From Bradyrhizobium oropedii (GTDB lineage Bacteria > Pseudomonadota > Alphaproteobacteria > Rhizobiales > Xanthobacteraceae): 53,122 nucleotides of DNA. Positions 33,065 through 41,145 of the stretch are shown piece after piece. The translations under genes and the position numbers were made by a program. The DNA lies in the NCBI RefSeq assembly GCF_020889685.1, contig NZ_JACMYO010000039.1, forward strand, positions 1 through 53,122. Reading direction: 5' to 3'. Position 1 is the first letter of the stretch. Every line of letters starts with the position of its first letter. A model generated the notes under the pieces. The model saw only the letters and a list, made by a program, of their open reading frames with translations, had not been told where the DNA came from and ran no database searches.

Positions 33065-34162
33065 TTGGTCGACGTGCACAGGCTGGACGACGTGACCGCG
33101 CGCCTTGGCGACGTGGTTCTCGATCCCGCGACCTGGCCGTCCTTCATGGACGAGGTATGCGCGGCCGTCGGCGCGACCGGAGCTGCGATGCTTCAGAGCG
33201 ATATCCGCACTGAAGACATTCCGCGCTCCGAGTCGATCAGCGACTATTTCACCAAGACCTATTTCCCGCACAATCTGCATCTCACCGACATCCGCGCAGC
33301 ACGCGGCGTGCCGCTAATGCTGGCCGGCACCAACGTCATCACCGATGCGGACCTGTTCGGAGGCGAAGCCGAGATGCTGCGCGATCCGCTTTACGCGACG
33401 CTCGGTGAGTTCGGGCTGAAATGGTTCGCGGGGATCGGCTTCCGCGCCGGCCCGGCATTATGGGCACTGAGCATCCAGCGCTCACCAAAGGAAGGCATGT
33501 TCGACGCCGACGAGGTCAAGGCACTCTCGCGCGTGTCAGCGCGGCTGACCGAAGCTGCGACGCTGTCCACCGTCGTCGGCCGCTCCGCGCTATCGGGCAT
33601 CACCAGCGCGCTCGATCTGATCCAGGTCGCCGCTGTCGCCGTCGGCCGCTTCGGCGCCGTCATCGGCATGAACAGCCAGGCGGAAGCCTGCCTCGGCCAC
33701 GACCTTGCGATCCGCAACAATCGCCTCACTCTGCTCGACCGGCAGGCCAATGCCGATCTGACCAGGCTGATCGATCAATTGGCCCACAGTTCGGACCTGC
33801 ACCCACTACCGTCGTCGCCGATCGTGGTGCGCAGGATCGACAAGCGTCCGATCGTGATCCAGATGCAACCGGTACCTCCGGCGGCGCGTTCGCCGTTCCT
33901 CGGCGCGCGCGCGATCCTGCTGATCCGCGATCTCGAAGGCAGCGCCGCGTTCGATCAGGCGCTGCTGGCGGCGACTTTCGAACTGACGCCGGCGCAGGCG
34001 CGCCTCGCCACGCGGCTTGCCCGCGGGGATTCAGTCGAAGCGGCCGCGCAGGAGGCCGGCATTGCCCTTGCCACCGCGCGCAACCAGCTCAAGACAATTT
34101 TCCAGAAGACCGGCACACATCGGCAGGCGGAACTCGTCGCGTTGCTGCACCGGGTGAAGTGA
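33065..34162 (+). CDS. LuxR-type helix-turn-helix regulator
   Basis: 365 residues if it starts at the TTG at 33065, which has ggcggag nine bases upstream; GTG 33074 is also possible, and the frame is open upstream to 32843. The C-terminal 60 residues form a LuxR-type DNA-binding domain (FELTPAQARLATRLARGDSV, AAAQEAGIALATARNQLKTI, FQKTGTHRQAELVALL). The N-terminal 290 residues are a sensor part of a type seen in rhizobial LuxR-like proteins, without a receiver or autoinducer domain that I can recognise. Target genes unknown. It follows the TetR gene by 218 bp and may be separate. Confidence 0.78.
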   Translation: MVDVHRLDDVTARLGDVVLDPATWPSFMDEVCAAVGATGAAMLQSDIRTEDIPRSESISDYFTKTYFPHNLHLTDIRAARGVPLMLAGTNVITDADLFGGEAEMLRDPLYATLGEFGLKWFAGIGFRAGPALWALSIQRSPKEGMFDADEVKALSRVSARLTEAATLSTVVGRSALSGITSALDLIQVAAVAVGRFGAVIGMNSQAEACLGHDLAIRNNRLTLLDRQANADLTRLIDQLAHSSDLHPLPSSPIVVRRIDKRPIVIQMQPVPPAARSPFLGARAILLIRDLEGSAAFDQALLAATFELTPAQARLATRLARGDSVEAAAQEAGIALATARNQLKTIFQKTGTHRQAELVALLHRVK

Positions 34163-34369
34163 ACGATTCAAGTCGAATTGTTCCGATGTTCCATTTGCGT
34201 TGAGATGGAATTCTTCAAATATTCCAACGCTGCACGTGGCTGTGTTCCGCCGGTCACAGCGGCTGGATCGCCGATCCACAGCTCGGGGAAATCGTCGGGT
34301 TCCAGGGGTGACAAGCGTCACTAAAATGGCGACAATCCGGTCACTCTGTGTCGTTCGGATTTGGTTGCA

Positions 34370-35035
34370 ATGTCCGTGATGCCATCACGATCATCGACGT
34401 TGGCTGTTGCCGTTTTCGTCGCCGCCTGTGCGCTGGCGCCGATCAGCGCGCACGCGCAATGGTGGCGCAGCGCGCCGAAGGACTTCGAGGATTGCGCCGA
34501 CCTCGCCGAGAAGGCGAAGAGCAAGCAAGACAAGACCGCACAACTCGCCGATTGCAACGCCAAGTTCGCCGGACGCCGCAAGCCCGGGGGCGGCTACACC
34601 TATTACGACTTCATGCAGGACCGCAGCTTCGACATCGCCGGTCCCAATCCGACGCCCGACGAACAGAAAAAGATCGACCAGGAATATACCGGCTATCTCG
34701 AGAAGGAGCGCCGCTCGAGCATCGTTGCGGCGTTCAATGCCAAGCAGCTCGAGCGGCAGGACAAGCAGCAGGTGCGGCCGCCCCAGCTTCAACAGGCGTC
34801 GCTTTACAGCGAGCCAGTGCACAGCGAGCCGGCGAAAGTCCCGGCCCCGGTCGCAAGGCCGGTCAAGCCGCGGGTTGCTGCTGCCCCTCTTCCCAGGGTA
34901 CGGCCGCAGGCGGCGAGTTGCGTGAAGGGCACGTTCTCCTGCGACTGGCCGCGGCTCTCCGACGGGCTGAACGATTTGAAGAAGCTGTTCACGCCGACAT
35001 CGCCGCCTCCGACCAAGCTGGCGAAGCGCAACTGA
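34370..35035 (+). CDS. Secreted hypothetical protein
   Basis: 221 residues from ATG 34370 (ATG 34379 also possible). Signal peptide of about 30 residues ending ISAHAQ. The mature part has a charged region with two Cys (EDCADLAEKAK, LADCNAKFA), a motif PGGGYTYYDFMQDRSFDIAG, then a Pro/Ala/Lys-rich linker and a C-terminal pair of Cys (ASCVKGTFSCDW). Likely periplasmic. No family function known. It converges on the CAP-domain gene with a 21-bp gap. The 34163-34369 spacer upstream has a short dyad GTGAC-aagc-GTCAC at 34308-34321. Confidence 0.65.
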   Translation: MSVMPSRSSTLAVAVFVAACALAPISAHAQWWRSAPKDFEDCADLAEKAKSKQDKTAQLADCNAKFAGRRKPGGGYTYYDFMQDRSFDIAGPNPTPDEQKKIDQEYTGYLEKERRSSIVAAFNAKQLERQDKQQVRPPQLQQASLYSEPVHSEPAKVPAPVARPVKPRVAAAPLPRVRPQAASCVKGTFSCDWPRLSDGLNDLKKLFTPTSPPPTKLAKRN

Positions 35036-35056
35036 CGCCGCAGCGTCAGGACAGCG

Positions 35057-35479
35057 TCAGTCGGTAATCACCATCGCCCAGAACCTGCGGTACGGCGACT
35101 TCGGATTGTCGACGAAAGCCACACCGACACGCTTGGCGCCCGGCATCAACAGATTCTCGCGATGGCCCGGCGAATTCTCCCACTGCTTCAGCATCTCGGC
35201 GAAGGCGATGAACCCTGCGCCGATATTTTCGGCGGCGCGCTGCTTCTTCAGCGGCGCGATGCGCGTGAAGAAGCTGCCGCCTGCGGAATGGCTGACCGAT
35301 CCGGTCGCCGACATCGCCTGCGCCTGCTTCAGCGCCATCGCATTCAGCTTCGCGTCGAGCGTCACCGCGGGCATGCGATTGGCGCGCCGATACGCACTGA
35401 TCGAACCGGCATAATCGGCGGCGCTTGCCGTCGCAACCGGGCCAAGCAGAAGGGCGAGCGCAAGAACCAGCAGCTTCAT
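35057..35479 (-). CDS. CAP/SCP-domain secreted protein
   Basis: 140 residues from the ATG at 35479. Signal peptide of about 20 residues (MKLLVLALALLLGPVATASA). The mature part is one CAP (Cys-rich secretory, antigen 5, PR-1) domain: YRRANRMPAVTLDAKLNAMA, VSHSAGGSFF with the first His, AENIGAG, WENSPGHRENLL with the second His. The His pair and Glu typical of the CAP cavity are present. Bacterial members are secreted and of unclear role. It follows a small secreted protein gene by 22 bp, probably in one operon. Confidence 0.85.
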   Translation of the reverse strand: MKLLVLALALLLGPVATASAADYAGSISAYRRANRMPAVTLDAKLNAMALKQAQAMSATGSVSHSAGGSFFTRIAPLKKQRAAENIGAGFIAFAEMLKQWENSPGHRENLLMPGAKRVGVAFVDNPKSPYRRFWAMVITD

Positions 35480-35501
35480 CTCGGATAGCCTCTTCCATAG
35501 A

Positions 35502-35699
35502 TCAGCGCGCGTGACCGCGCTTGTGGTGTCGACGCGCAACCGGCTTGTGTGTGGGCACGGCCGGGCGGCTCGCCGCCGCGCGCTGCTCTTGCAAGCGCGC
35601 ATCATAGCCCGGCGAAGGCACTACGGTCGGCGGCGCCGCACGAACCGGACCGGCGGCAAGCGAGACAAGCGTGAGCAGCATGATGCAGGATCGTCTCAT
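35502..35699 (-). CDS. Small secreted hypothetical protein
   Basis: 65 residues from the ATG at 35699, which has a strong aggaggtg site. A signal peptide of about 22 residues (SCIMLLTLVSLAAGPVRA) is followed by a Pro/Ala-rich stretch and a very basic tail ending HHKRGHAR. The mature part is about 43 residues. Function unknown; a basic tail may bind DNA, phosphate or anionic envelope polymers. Just upstream of the CAP-domain gene on the same strand. Confidence 0.65.
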   Translation of the reverse strand: MRRSCIMLLTLVSLAAGPVRAAPPTVVPSPGYDARLQEQRAAASRPAVPTHKPVARRHHKRGHAR

Positions 35700-35739
35700 G
35701 ATGTCACCTCCTCGGTTGTTCGATCGATGTGGCGAACGA

Positions 35740-36762
35740 TCATCGGCGCTCATGGTCCCCGCCATCGCGTATCTGTTCCGGCGTCAGCCCGGGCGATCCC
35801 TTACCATCGGCCTCCGCTTTCCGGATCAGCGCGATGATGCGGCGCGACAATGGGGCTTCGAGGCCGCGGCGATCCGCGATCGCAACAATCACGCCCTGCA
35901 GATAGTCGATCTCGGTGCGGCGGCCGCGCTGCAGATCTTCCCACATCGAGGAGCGCGCCTCGGGATCGATCTTCATGGTGCGGCCGAGCAGCATGTCGAA
36001 CAGCGCGTCCGGCAACCGCAACAATATCGGCATCCAACTCGAAGGCAGCGGCGTCGGCGACACCGGCGCAATGCCTTCGGCGCGCACCGCAGCCAGGCCC
36101 TCGGCCATCTGGTCGGCAAACAATTGCCGCCAGCCGCGCTGTGCGAGTTGTTGCCGCAGCGGAATGTTGGACAGCGCGTTGAGCGCATTGTTGAGATTGA
36201 CGACCAGCTTGCCCCACTGCACGCCGTCGATATTGGAGGTAGCCTTGATCGCAAGGCCCGGCACCGAGAGCCGCGCCGCGGTGCCGGCGTCATCCTGCGC
36301 GATCACGATGTCGCCCGAGGTCGAGCGATGGAAGCGGCCGTCGCCGAGCGCGACCACATTGAACGGCACCATGCCGCCGAGCACCCTGCGGCCCGGCAAG
36401 CGGTCGCGCAGCAGCGGCACATTGCCGACGCCATTCTGCAGGCTGACGATCGCGGCATCGGCAGGCGCATGGCGTGCGATCAATTCGGCCATCCCGCCGG
36501 TGTCGGGACTCTTCACCGTCACCAGCACGGTCTGAACGTCGCGCAGGATCGACGGATCGTCGGACAGACCAAGCCGGTCCGCGGATACCATCCGCTCCGA
36601 GCCGTCGAAACTGCTGACCCGCAAGCCGTTGCCCGCGATCTCCTGGATCAGCCGCGGCCGCGCCAGCAGCACGACGCGGCGGCCTGACGCAGCCAGCATG
36701 CCGCCGACGAAGCAGCCGATGCTTCCGGCGCCCGCAATCCCGATCGGCCGGTCCTCGTTCAT
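35740..36762 (-). CDS. 2-dehydropantoate 2-reductase family protein
   Basis: 340 residues from the ATG at 36762. NADP fold GAGSIGCFVGGMLAASG (about 11-27), the family's LVTVKSPDT and SLQNGVGN segments, and the C-terminal helical domain with QWGKLVVNLNNALNALS (conserved Lys) and EIDYLQGVIVAIADR. This matches the PanE pattern (EIDYLNG) better than the 14156-15130 paralogue does, so it is the better candidate for true pantoate synthesis. It stands alone. Confidence 0.82.
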   Translation of the reverse strand: MNEDRPIGIAGAGSIGCFVGGMLAASGRRVVLLARPRLIQEIAGNGLRVSSFDGSERMVSADRLGLSDDPSILRDVQTVLVTVKSPDTGGMAELIARHAPADAAIVSLQNGVGNVPLLRDRLPGRRVLGGMVPFNVVALGDGRFHRSTSGDIVIAQDDAGTAARLSVPGLAIKATSNIDGVQWGKLVVNLNNALNALSNIPLRQQLAQRGWRQLFADQMAEGLAAVRAEGIAPVSPTPLPSSWMPILLRLPDALFDMLLGRTMKIDPEARSSMWEDLQRGRRTEIDYLQGVIVAIADRRGLEAPLSRRIIALIRKAEADGKGSPGLTPEQIRDGGDHERR

Positions 36763-36924
36763 CTGGCTAAACGTCCGTTCATCAGGGCTCGATAGCAGAC
36801 GTCGATAGCAGACCTGGCGTTGTCTGCCTATTTCCACGCGCCGCCGCCGGGTGGCCCGCCTTGTAACCGTCATGGCCCGAAGCTATGTTTCCGGCTCGGG
36901 GCACGGTTGCGGCAGGAGACGATC

Positions 36925-37539
36925 ATGGGTTTACTCGACGTACTCAACGGCATGCAGAACGGCCCACGCGGTCCAAGCGCGTCAAGCACACCATCCGACA
37001 GCTCCAGCGGCGGCGGCAGCGGAATGTCGCCGATGACGATGGCCATCCTGGCGTTGCTGGCCTGGAAGGCGGTCAAGCATTTCTCCGGCGGCCAGCCGGG
37101 CGCAAGCGCCCCCGAGCCAAAGCCGGCGCCAGCACAGGCGCCGCAGCTCCCCGGCAACGTCACCGCGAGCCTGCCCGGCGGGGCCGGCGGCGGAGGGCTT
37201 GGCGATCTGCTCAAGGGCGGCCTTGGCGGACTTCTCGCCGGCGGCGCAGCCGGCACCGTGCTCAGTGGCGGCCTCGGCGATCTGCTTAATCAATTGCAGC
37301 AGAAGGGCCATGGCGACGCGGCCAATTCCTGGGTCAGCAACGGTCCCAACAAGCAGATCGCGCCCGGCGATCTCGCCAACGCGCTCGGCGCCGACCAGAT
37401 CGACTCGCTGGCGTCGCAGAGCGGCATGTCGCGCGACCAATTGCTGCAGGGCCTGAGCCAGTATCTGCCCGACGCGATCAATCATCTGACGCCGGACGGC
37501 CGGCTGCCGAGCGGCGACGAGCTGAACGGCCGGCTTTAG
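36925..37539 (+). CDS. DUF937 / YidB-like protein
   Basis: 204 residues from the ATG at 36925 (ggcaggag site). The N-terminal part MGLLDVLNGM is followed by a Ser/Gly-rich linker and a hydrophobic stretch (MAILALLAWKAVKHF). In the middle is a Gly-rich segment (GGLGDLLKGGLGGLLAGG). The C-terminal 90 residues are the YidB/DUF937 domain: NQLQQKGHGDAANSWVSNGP, IAPGDLANALGADQIDSLA, GLSQYLPDAINHLTPDGRLP. Known members are small proteins of unknown function, with a fold like bacterial adaptors. It precedes the GlsB-like gene by 36 bp, probably one operon. Confidence 0.85.
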   Translation: MGLLDVLNGMQNGPRGPSASSTPSDSSSGGGSGMSPMTMAILALLAWKAVKHFSGGQPGASAPEPKPAPAQAPQLPGNVTASLPGGAGGGGLGDLLKGGLGGLLAGGAAGTVLSGGLGDLLNQLQQKGHGDAANSWVSNGPNKQIAPGDLANALGADQIDSLASQSGMSRDQLLQGLSQYLPDAINHLTPDGRLPSGDELNGRL

Positions 37540-37575
37540 CGCCAGCGTTGATTCCATCTGAGGAGGACGACAGTC

Positions 37576-37854
37576 ATGGGCGGCATCATCTGGGTCATCA
37601 TCGTCGGCTTTGTCGCGGGGATCATCGCGCGGCTCCTGTCGCCGGGACCGAATAATCCAAGCGGCTTCATTCTCACCACCGTGCTCGGCATCGCCGGCGC
37701 GTTTCTCGCGACCTTCATCGGCCAGGCCATCGGCCATTACGGTCCTGAACAGGGCGCCGGCTTCATCACTGCCACGATCGGCGCGCTGGTGGTGCTGTTC
37801 ATCTGGAACCGGCTGGTCGCGGCGCGCGTGATCCCGGATATTGGAAACAAGTGA
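37576..37854 (+). CDS. GlsB/YeaQ/YmgE family membrane protein
   Basis: 92 residues. Three predicted membrane helices (GGIIWVIIVGFVAGIIARLL, FILTTVLGIAGAFLATFIG, GFITATIGALVVLFIW) with the family signature G-x-I-A-R and P-G-x-x-x-x-G-F at residues 15-31. Strong ribosome site (gaggagga). GlsB-type proteins are small inner-membrane stress-associated proteins; a link to transglycosylase has been proposed for the family name only. Probably co-transcribed with the YidB-like gene. Confidence 0.9.
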   Translation: MGGIIWVIIVGFVAGIIARLLSPGPNNPSGFILTTVLGIAGAFLATFIGQAIGHYGPEQGAGFITATIGALVVLFIWNRLVAARVIPDIGNK

Positions 37855-37864
37855 CGGCAAAGCC

Positions 37865-37945
37865 GTCATCCCGGAGCGATGCGTAGCATCGAATCCGGGA
37901 TCTCGAGATTCCGGGTTCGATGCTTACGCATCGCCCCGGAATGAC
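37865..37945. repeat. Dispersed repeat family F
   Basis: GTCATCCCGGAGCGATGCGT at the left end pairs with ACGCATCGCCCCGGAATGAC at the right, around a CCGGGATCTCGAGATTCCGG inner hairpin. It begins 10 bp after the GlsB stop. Only one copy is visible here. Confidence 0.75.
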
Positions 37946-37980
37946 TGGACAACAAACCGACAACCGGTTCAGAATCATGA

Positions 37981-38007
37981 AAATGCCCGGGCCAGGCCCG
38001 GGCATTT
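37981..38007. terminator. Bidirectional rho-independent terminator
   Basis: AAATGCCCGGGCC-A-GGCCCGGGCATTT is a perfect 13-bp stem, read with a T-run on both strands. It lies between the convergent GlsB-like gene and the SDR at 38036, and can stop transcription in both directions. Confidence 0.88.
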
Positions 38008-38035
38008 TCGCTTCGGCAACAGCTCGGAAGCTAGC

Positions 38036-38818
38036 TCACTGAATGAGATGCATGCCCGCGTCCATGCGGACGAATTCGCCGGTCATGTTGCTCGATGCCG
38101 GGCTCGCCAGGAAGCAAACAAGATTGGCGATATCCTCGGCCGTTGATGCGACCTTCAGCGGCACCCGCGCGACCACGGCATCACGAACCTGCTTGGCACC
38201 GGCCTCGCCGCGGCCCTTGGTGAACCAGGGCGTATCGATGTAACCCGGGCACACCGTGTTGACGCGGATCAACGGCGCCAGCGCACGCGCCAGCGACTGC
38301 GTCATGGTGTTGAGCGCACCCTTGCTCGCGGCATAGGCCACCGACGAACCGCCGCCGGAAATGCCGGCCACCGAAGAGACGTTGACCACCGCCGAGGGAC
38401 GGCCGGATGCCTTCGCGCCGGCTTCGAGCAAGGCGCGCGCAGCACGGACCATCTGGAATGGGCCGATGGTGTTGACGGCGTAGATGCGCTGGAAGTCTTC
38501 CGCGGTCAGGCCGTCGAGATCGTGATGCGGCACATGCTTGGTGGTGCCGGCATTGTTGACCAGCACGTCGAGACGGCCCCAGCCTTGCGCGGCGGCCGCG
38601 ATCTTCTTGCAGTCCTCATCGCGCGAGACGTCGCCCTGCACCACCAGCACCTCGGCGCCCTGCTTGCGGCAGGCTTCAGCAGTCGCTTCGGCTTCCGCCT
38701 TGCTGTTGGAATAGTTGATGATGAGGCGCGCGCCCTGCGTGGCGAGAATTTGCGCGGTGGCGGCGCCGAGCCCCGATGCCGATCCCGTCACGATCGCGCA
38801 CAAACCATCCTTGGACAT
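38036..38818 (-). CDS. Short-chain dehydrogenase/reductase (FabG-like)
   Basis: 260 residues from the ATG at 38818 with aaggaaa six to ten bases upstream. TGSASGLG cofactor motif (14-21), NNAG near 90, catalytic Ser in VNVSSVAG, YAASK as the Tyr/Lys pair, and a C-terminal FLASPASSNMTGEFVRMDAG ending typical of FabG-like 3-oxoacyl reductases. NYSNSK after strand 2 suits NADP. Substrate unknown. It lies 84 bp after the lactonase-like gene, in the same direction. Confidence 0.87.
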   Translation of the reverse strand: MSKDGLCAIVTGSASGLGAATAQILATQGARLIINYSNSKAEAEATAEACRKQGAEVLVVQGDVSRDEDCKKIAAAAQGWGRLDVLVNNAGTTKHVPHHDLDGLTAEDFQRIYAVNTIGPFQMVRAARALLEAGAKASGRPSAVVNVSSVAGISGGGSSVAYAASKGALNTMTQSLARALAPLIRVNTVCPGYIDTPWFTKGRGEAGAKQVRDAVVARVPLKVASTAEDIANLVCFLASPASSNMTGEFVRMDAGMHLIQ

Positions 38819-38902
38819 CTGCATTTTCCTTGTCGTTGTGAGCCAGATGATCTCCGGCGGCGGCACACCATATCGCGCGGCACAGTATCTGCAAACTGCG
38901 CC

Positions 38903-39664
38903 TCACGTATACGCGTTCGGCCCCTTTTGCAGGCTGGCCCACTGCGCCTCGTCATGGCCGCAGATGATCTTGACACCTAACGCCTCCAGCTTGGCGATCT
39001 CGTCGAGAGATCTCAGGAACTGATCGACATCCAAACTATTCCTGGGCGAGACCCGCTGATCGAGATTGGCGCGCACGCTGAGCGAGTCGGAGGCGAGCAG
39101 GAATTCGCCGCTCTGGTCCAGCTTGACCAGCGCGCCGGTCGTTCCCTTCGAATGTCCCGGCAGCGGGATCAGCGTCAGTCTGCCATCGCCGAACACATCC
39201 ATCTGCTTATCGAATATCTCCATCTTCAGCGGATGATCCCAATCCGCCTTGATGTATCCGCGTTCGAACGCGTTATCGGCATTCGCGGCCTCGACCTCGA
39301 GCGCGTGGACGAAAATCGTCGCCTTCTTGAAGAAGGCGTTGCAGCCGCAATGATCGGTGTGCAGGTGAGAACAGATCACCACGTCGATATCGTCGGGGCC
39401 AAGGCCGACGGCCTTCAGGCTCGTCAGCACGTGATCGTCTGCCGGCATGATCGGTTGCATGTATTTGGCCAGCGTGCCGAGCCGCCCTTCAGGATCGGTC
39501 GCGACGTCGGGATGGCATCCGGTGTCGAACAGCACATTGCCCTGCGTATGCCGCAGCAACATGCACGACACCGGAAGGTCGATCATCTCGCCGCGCGCCG
39601 CATCCGGCAGGTAGGTCCGCTTCGACATCCGCAAACGTCCGCCCGACAACACATGCATCTTCAT
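38903..39664 (-). CDS. Metallo-beta-lactamase fold hydrolase, AHL-lactonase-like
   Basis: 253 residues from the ATG at 39664, similar in size to AiiA/AttM. The dinuclear zinc site is complete: HLHTDH at 100-105, His in PLPGHSKGT, bridging Asp in LLASDS and His in ICGHDEAQW. The N-terminal LPVSCMLLRHTQGNVLFDTGCHPD also fits the N-acylhomoserine lactonase cluster. It may open acyl-homoserine lactones (quorum quenching) or another lactone. An esterase or lactonase working with the nearby Baeyer-Villiger enzyme is an alternative. Transcribed toward the SDR gene. Confidence 0.82.
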   Translation of the reverse strand: MKMHVLSGGRLRMSKRTYLPDAARGEMIDLPVSCMLLRHTQGNVLFDTGCHPDVATDPEGRLGTLAKYMQPIMPADDHVLTSLKAVGLGPDDIDVVICSHLHTDHCGCNAFFKKATIFVHALEVEAANADNAFERGYIKADWDHPLKMEIFDKQMDVFGDGRLTLIPLPGHSKGTTGALVKLDQSGEFLLASDSLSVRANLDQRVSPRNSLDVDQFLRSLDEIAKLEALGVKIICGHDEAQWASLQKGPNAYT

Positions 39665-40047
39665 CACACGCCCCCCGATCCTGGCCTCAAGCTAAGCACG
39701 AGTTTATCGAAGCTCATATGCTTCTCGCCCAGCCTCATCACACCGGGCGCGGGGCTTTGTCGCCACGAACTTGCCGCCGATTGCGGGAGGCGATCGAGTT
39801 TCATCTGGCGGACTGAATGGGTCTTCACCGGCCAATTTGCTCCCGCGCGTGGCATACAAACCGAGGCGGTCGAAAGTTCACAATGCGGAATTCGCGCACC
39901 TCGTTGAGCTTCATGCCATCCGCGCAAGTGGCCCTGCGGGCAACGCTTGTCACGGCTATGGCTTTTCCGCATCATTGAGCGCAAGACAACATCGCAAGCA
40001 GGGCGCGGCCGAACGGCCAGCCCAAGCCAATCAACACGAGGAACGCT
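39665..40047. other. Intergenic spacer before acyl-CoA dehydrogenase operon
   Basis: 383 bp between the divergent lactonase-like and acyl-CoA dehydrogenase genes. Several short frames cross it but none has a start, codon use or length that convinces. It should hold both promoters. I see no strong dyad or hairpin. Confidence 0.45.
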
Positions 40048-41115
40048 GTGGCGGAGAGTGAGAACATCGTCGCCGAGACCGCGGAAAAGATTTTCGCCGA
40101 TCTCGCGGATGCCCAAACCATCAATCACGACAAGCAGGGCGCATGGAAGGCGCCGCTGTGGCAGGCGCTGACCGAAGCCGGCCTGCCGCTCTCCTGGGTG
40201 CCCGACGATCTCGGCGGTTCCGGCGCCAGTCTCGCTGAAGGTTTCAGCGTCCTCAACGTCGCCGGGCGGCATGCGATCGCTGTTCCGCTGGCCGAAACAA
40301 TGCTGGCGGGCTGGCTGCTGACGCAAGCCAAGATCGCATCTCCCGAGGGCGAGATGACGGTGCTGCCGGCAAGCCCGAAGGACCGCGTGACACTCAACGC
40401 CGGCAGCAGCCTCTCCGGCCGCGCCCGCGGCGTACCGTTCGCGAAAGACGCAAAACATTTCGCGGTGCTGGCGACCGGCAAGGACGGCATCTCGATCGCG
40501 CTGGTCGACGCCGCGAAGTGCCGGATCGAATCCAGCACCGGACTTGGCGGCGATCACAACGACACCGTCACGCTCGACGAGGTGCAGCCGGTCACGACCA
40601 AGCCGGCGCCCAAGGGTTTCGACCAGACCACGCTGATGCTGATGGGTGGAGTGGTGCGCAGCCTGCAAATTGCCGGCGCACTGGAAGCGATGCTCGACAT
40701 CTCCGTGCGCTACTCCAACGAACGTGTCGCCTTCGAGAAGAAGATCTCAAAATTCCAGGCGGTGCAGCACAACCTCGCCCGTCTCGCCGGCGAGTCCGCC
40801 GCGGCTCTTGCTGCCGCGACTTCGGCGGCCGACACCATCGCGAATGCAAAATCGCTCGACAACGACGCGGTGTTCCTCGAAGCGGCGGCGGCCAAGATCC
40901 GCTGCTCGGAAGCGGCCGAGAAGGGTAGCGGCATCGCCCATCAGGTGCACGGCGCGATCGGCTTCACCAACGAGCATATCCTGCATCGCTACTCGCTGCG
41001 GGCGCTGGCCTGGCGCGACGATTTCGGCTCCGAGAGCTACTGGGCGGTCGAACTCGGCAAACTCGTCGCCGAGCGCGGCGCCGATGAATTGTGGCCGCTG
41101 GTGGCTTCGCGCTGA
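40048..41115 (+). CDS. Acyl-CoA dehydrogenase, small-subunit type
   Basis: 355 residues, GTG start at 40048 with acgagga upstream. The N-terminal helical domain has PLSWVPDDLGGSG, the middle is a divergent beta domain and the C-terminal helical domain has HNLARLAGESAAALAAATSA and HQVHGAIGFTNEHILHRYSL. The flavin-contacting segments are weaker than in its partner. With the 386-residue paralogue 30 bp downstream it forms a short/long pair like FadE28-FadE29 or PimD-PimC, which act as heterotetramers with one FAD site per pair. Likely substrate: a bulky acyl-CoA such as a steroid side chain or cyclic acid. That is inference from the pair arrangement. Confidence 0.82.
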   Translation: MAESENIVAETAEKIFADLADAQTINHDKQGAWKAPLWQALTEAGLPLSWVPDDLGGSGASLAEGFSVLNVAGRHAIAVPLAETMLAGWLLTQAKIASPEGEMTVLPASPKDRVTLNAGSSLSGRARGVPFAKDAKHFAVLATGKDGISIALVDAAKCRIESSTGLGGDHNDTVTLDEVQPVTTKPAPKGFDQTTLMLMGGVVRSLQIAGALEAMLDISVRYSNERVAFEKKISKFQAVQHNLARLAGESAAALAAATSAADTIANAKSLDNDAVFLEAAAAKIRCSEAAEKGSGIAHQVHGAIGFTNEHILHRYSLRALAWRDDFGSESYWAVELGKLVAERGADELWPLVASR

Positions 41116-41145
41116 GATCAGGCAGAAAGATCAGGACTGGACATC

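Noticed and set aside
39665..40047. Possible small gene in the spacer before the acyl-CoA dehydrogenase operon
   Set aside because: Frames there have no plausible ribosome site and run into the coding sequence in the wrong frame.
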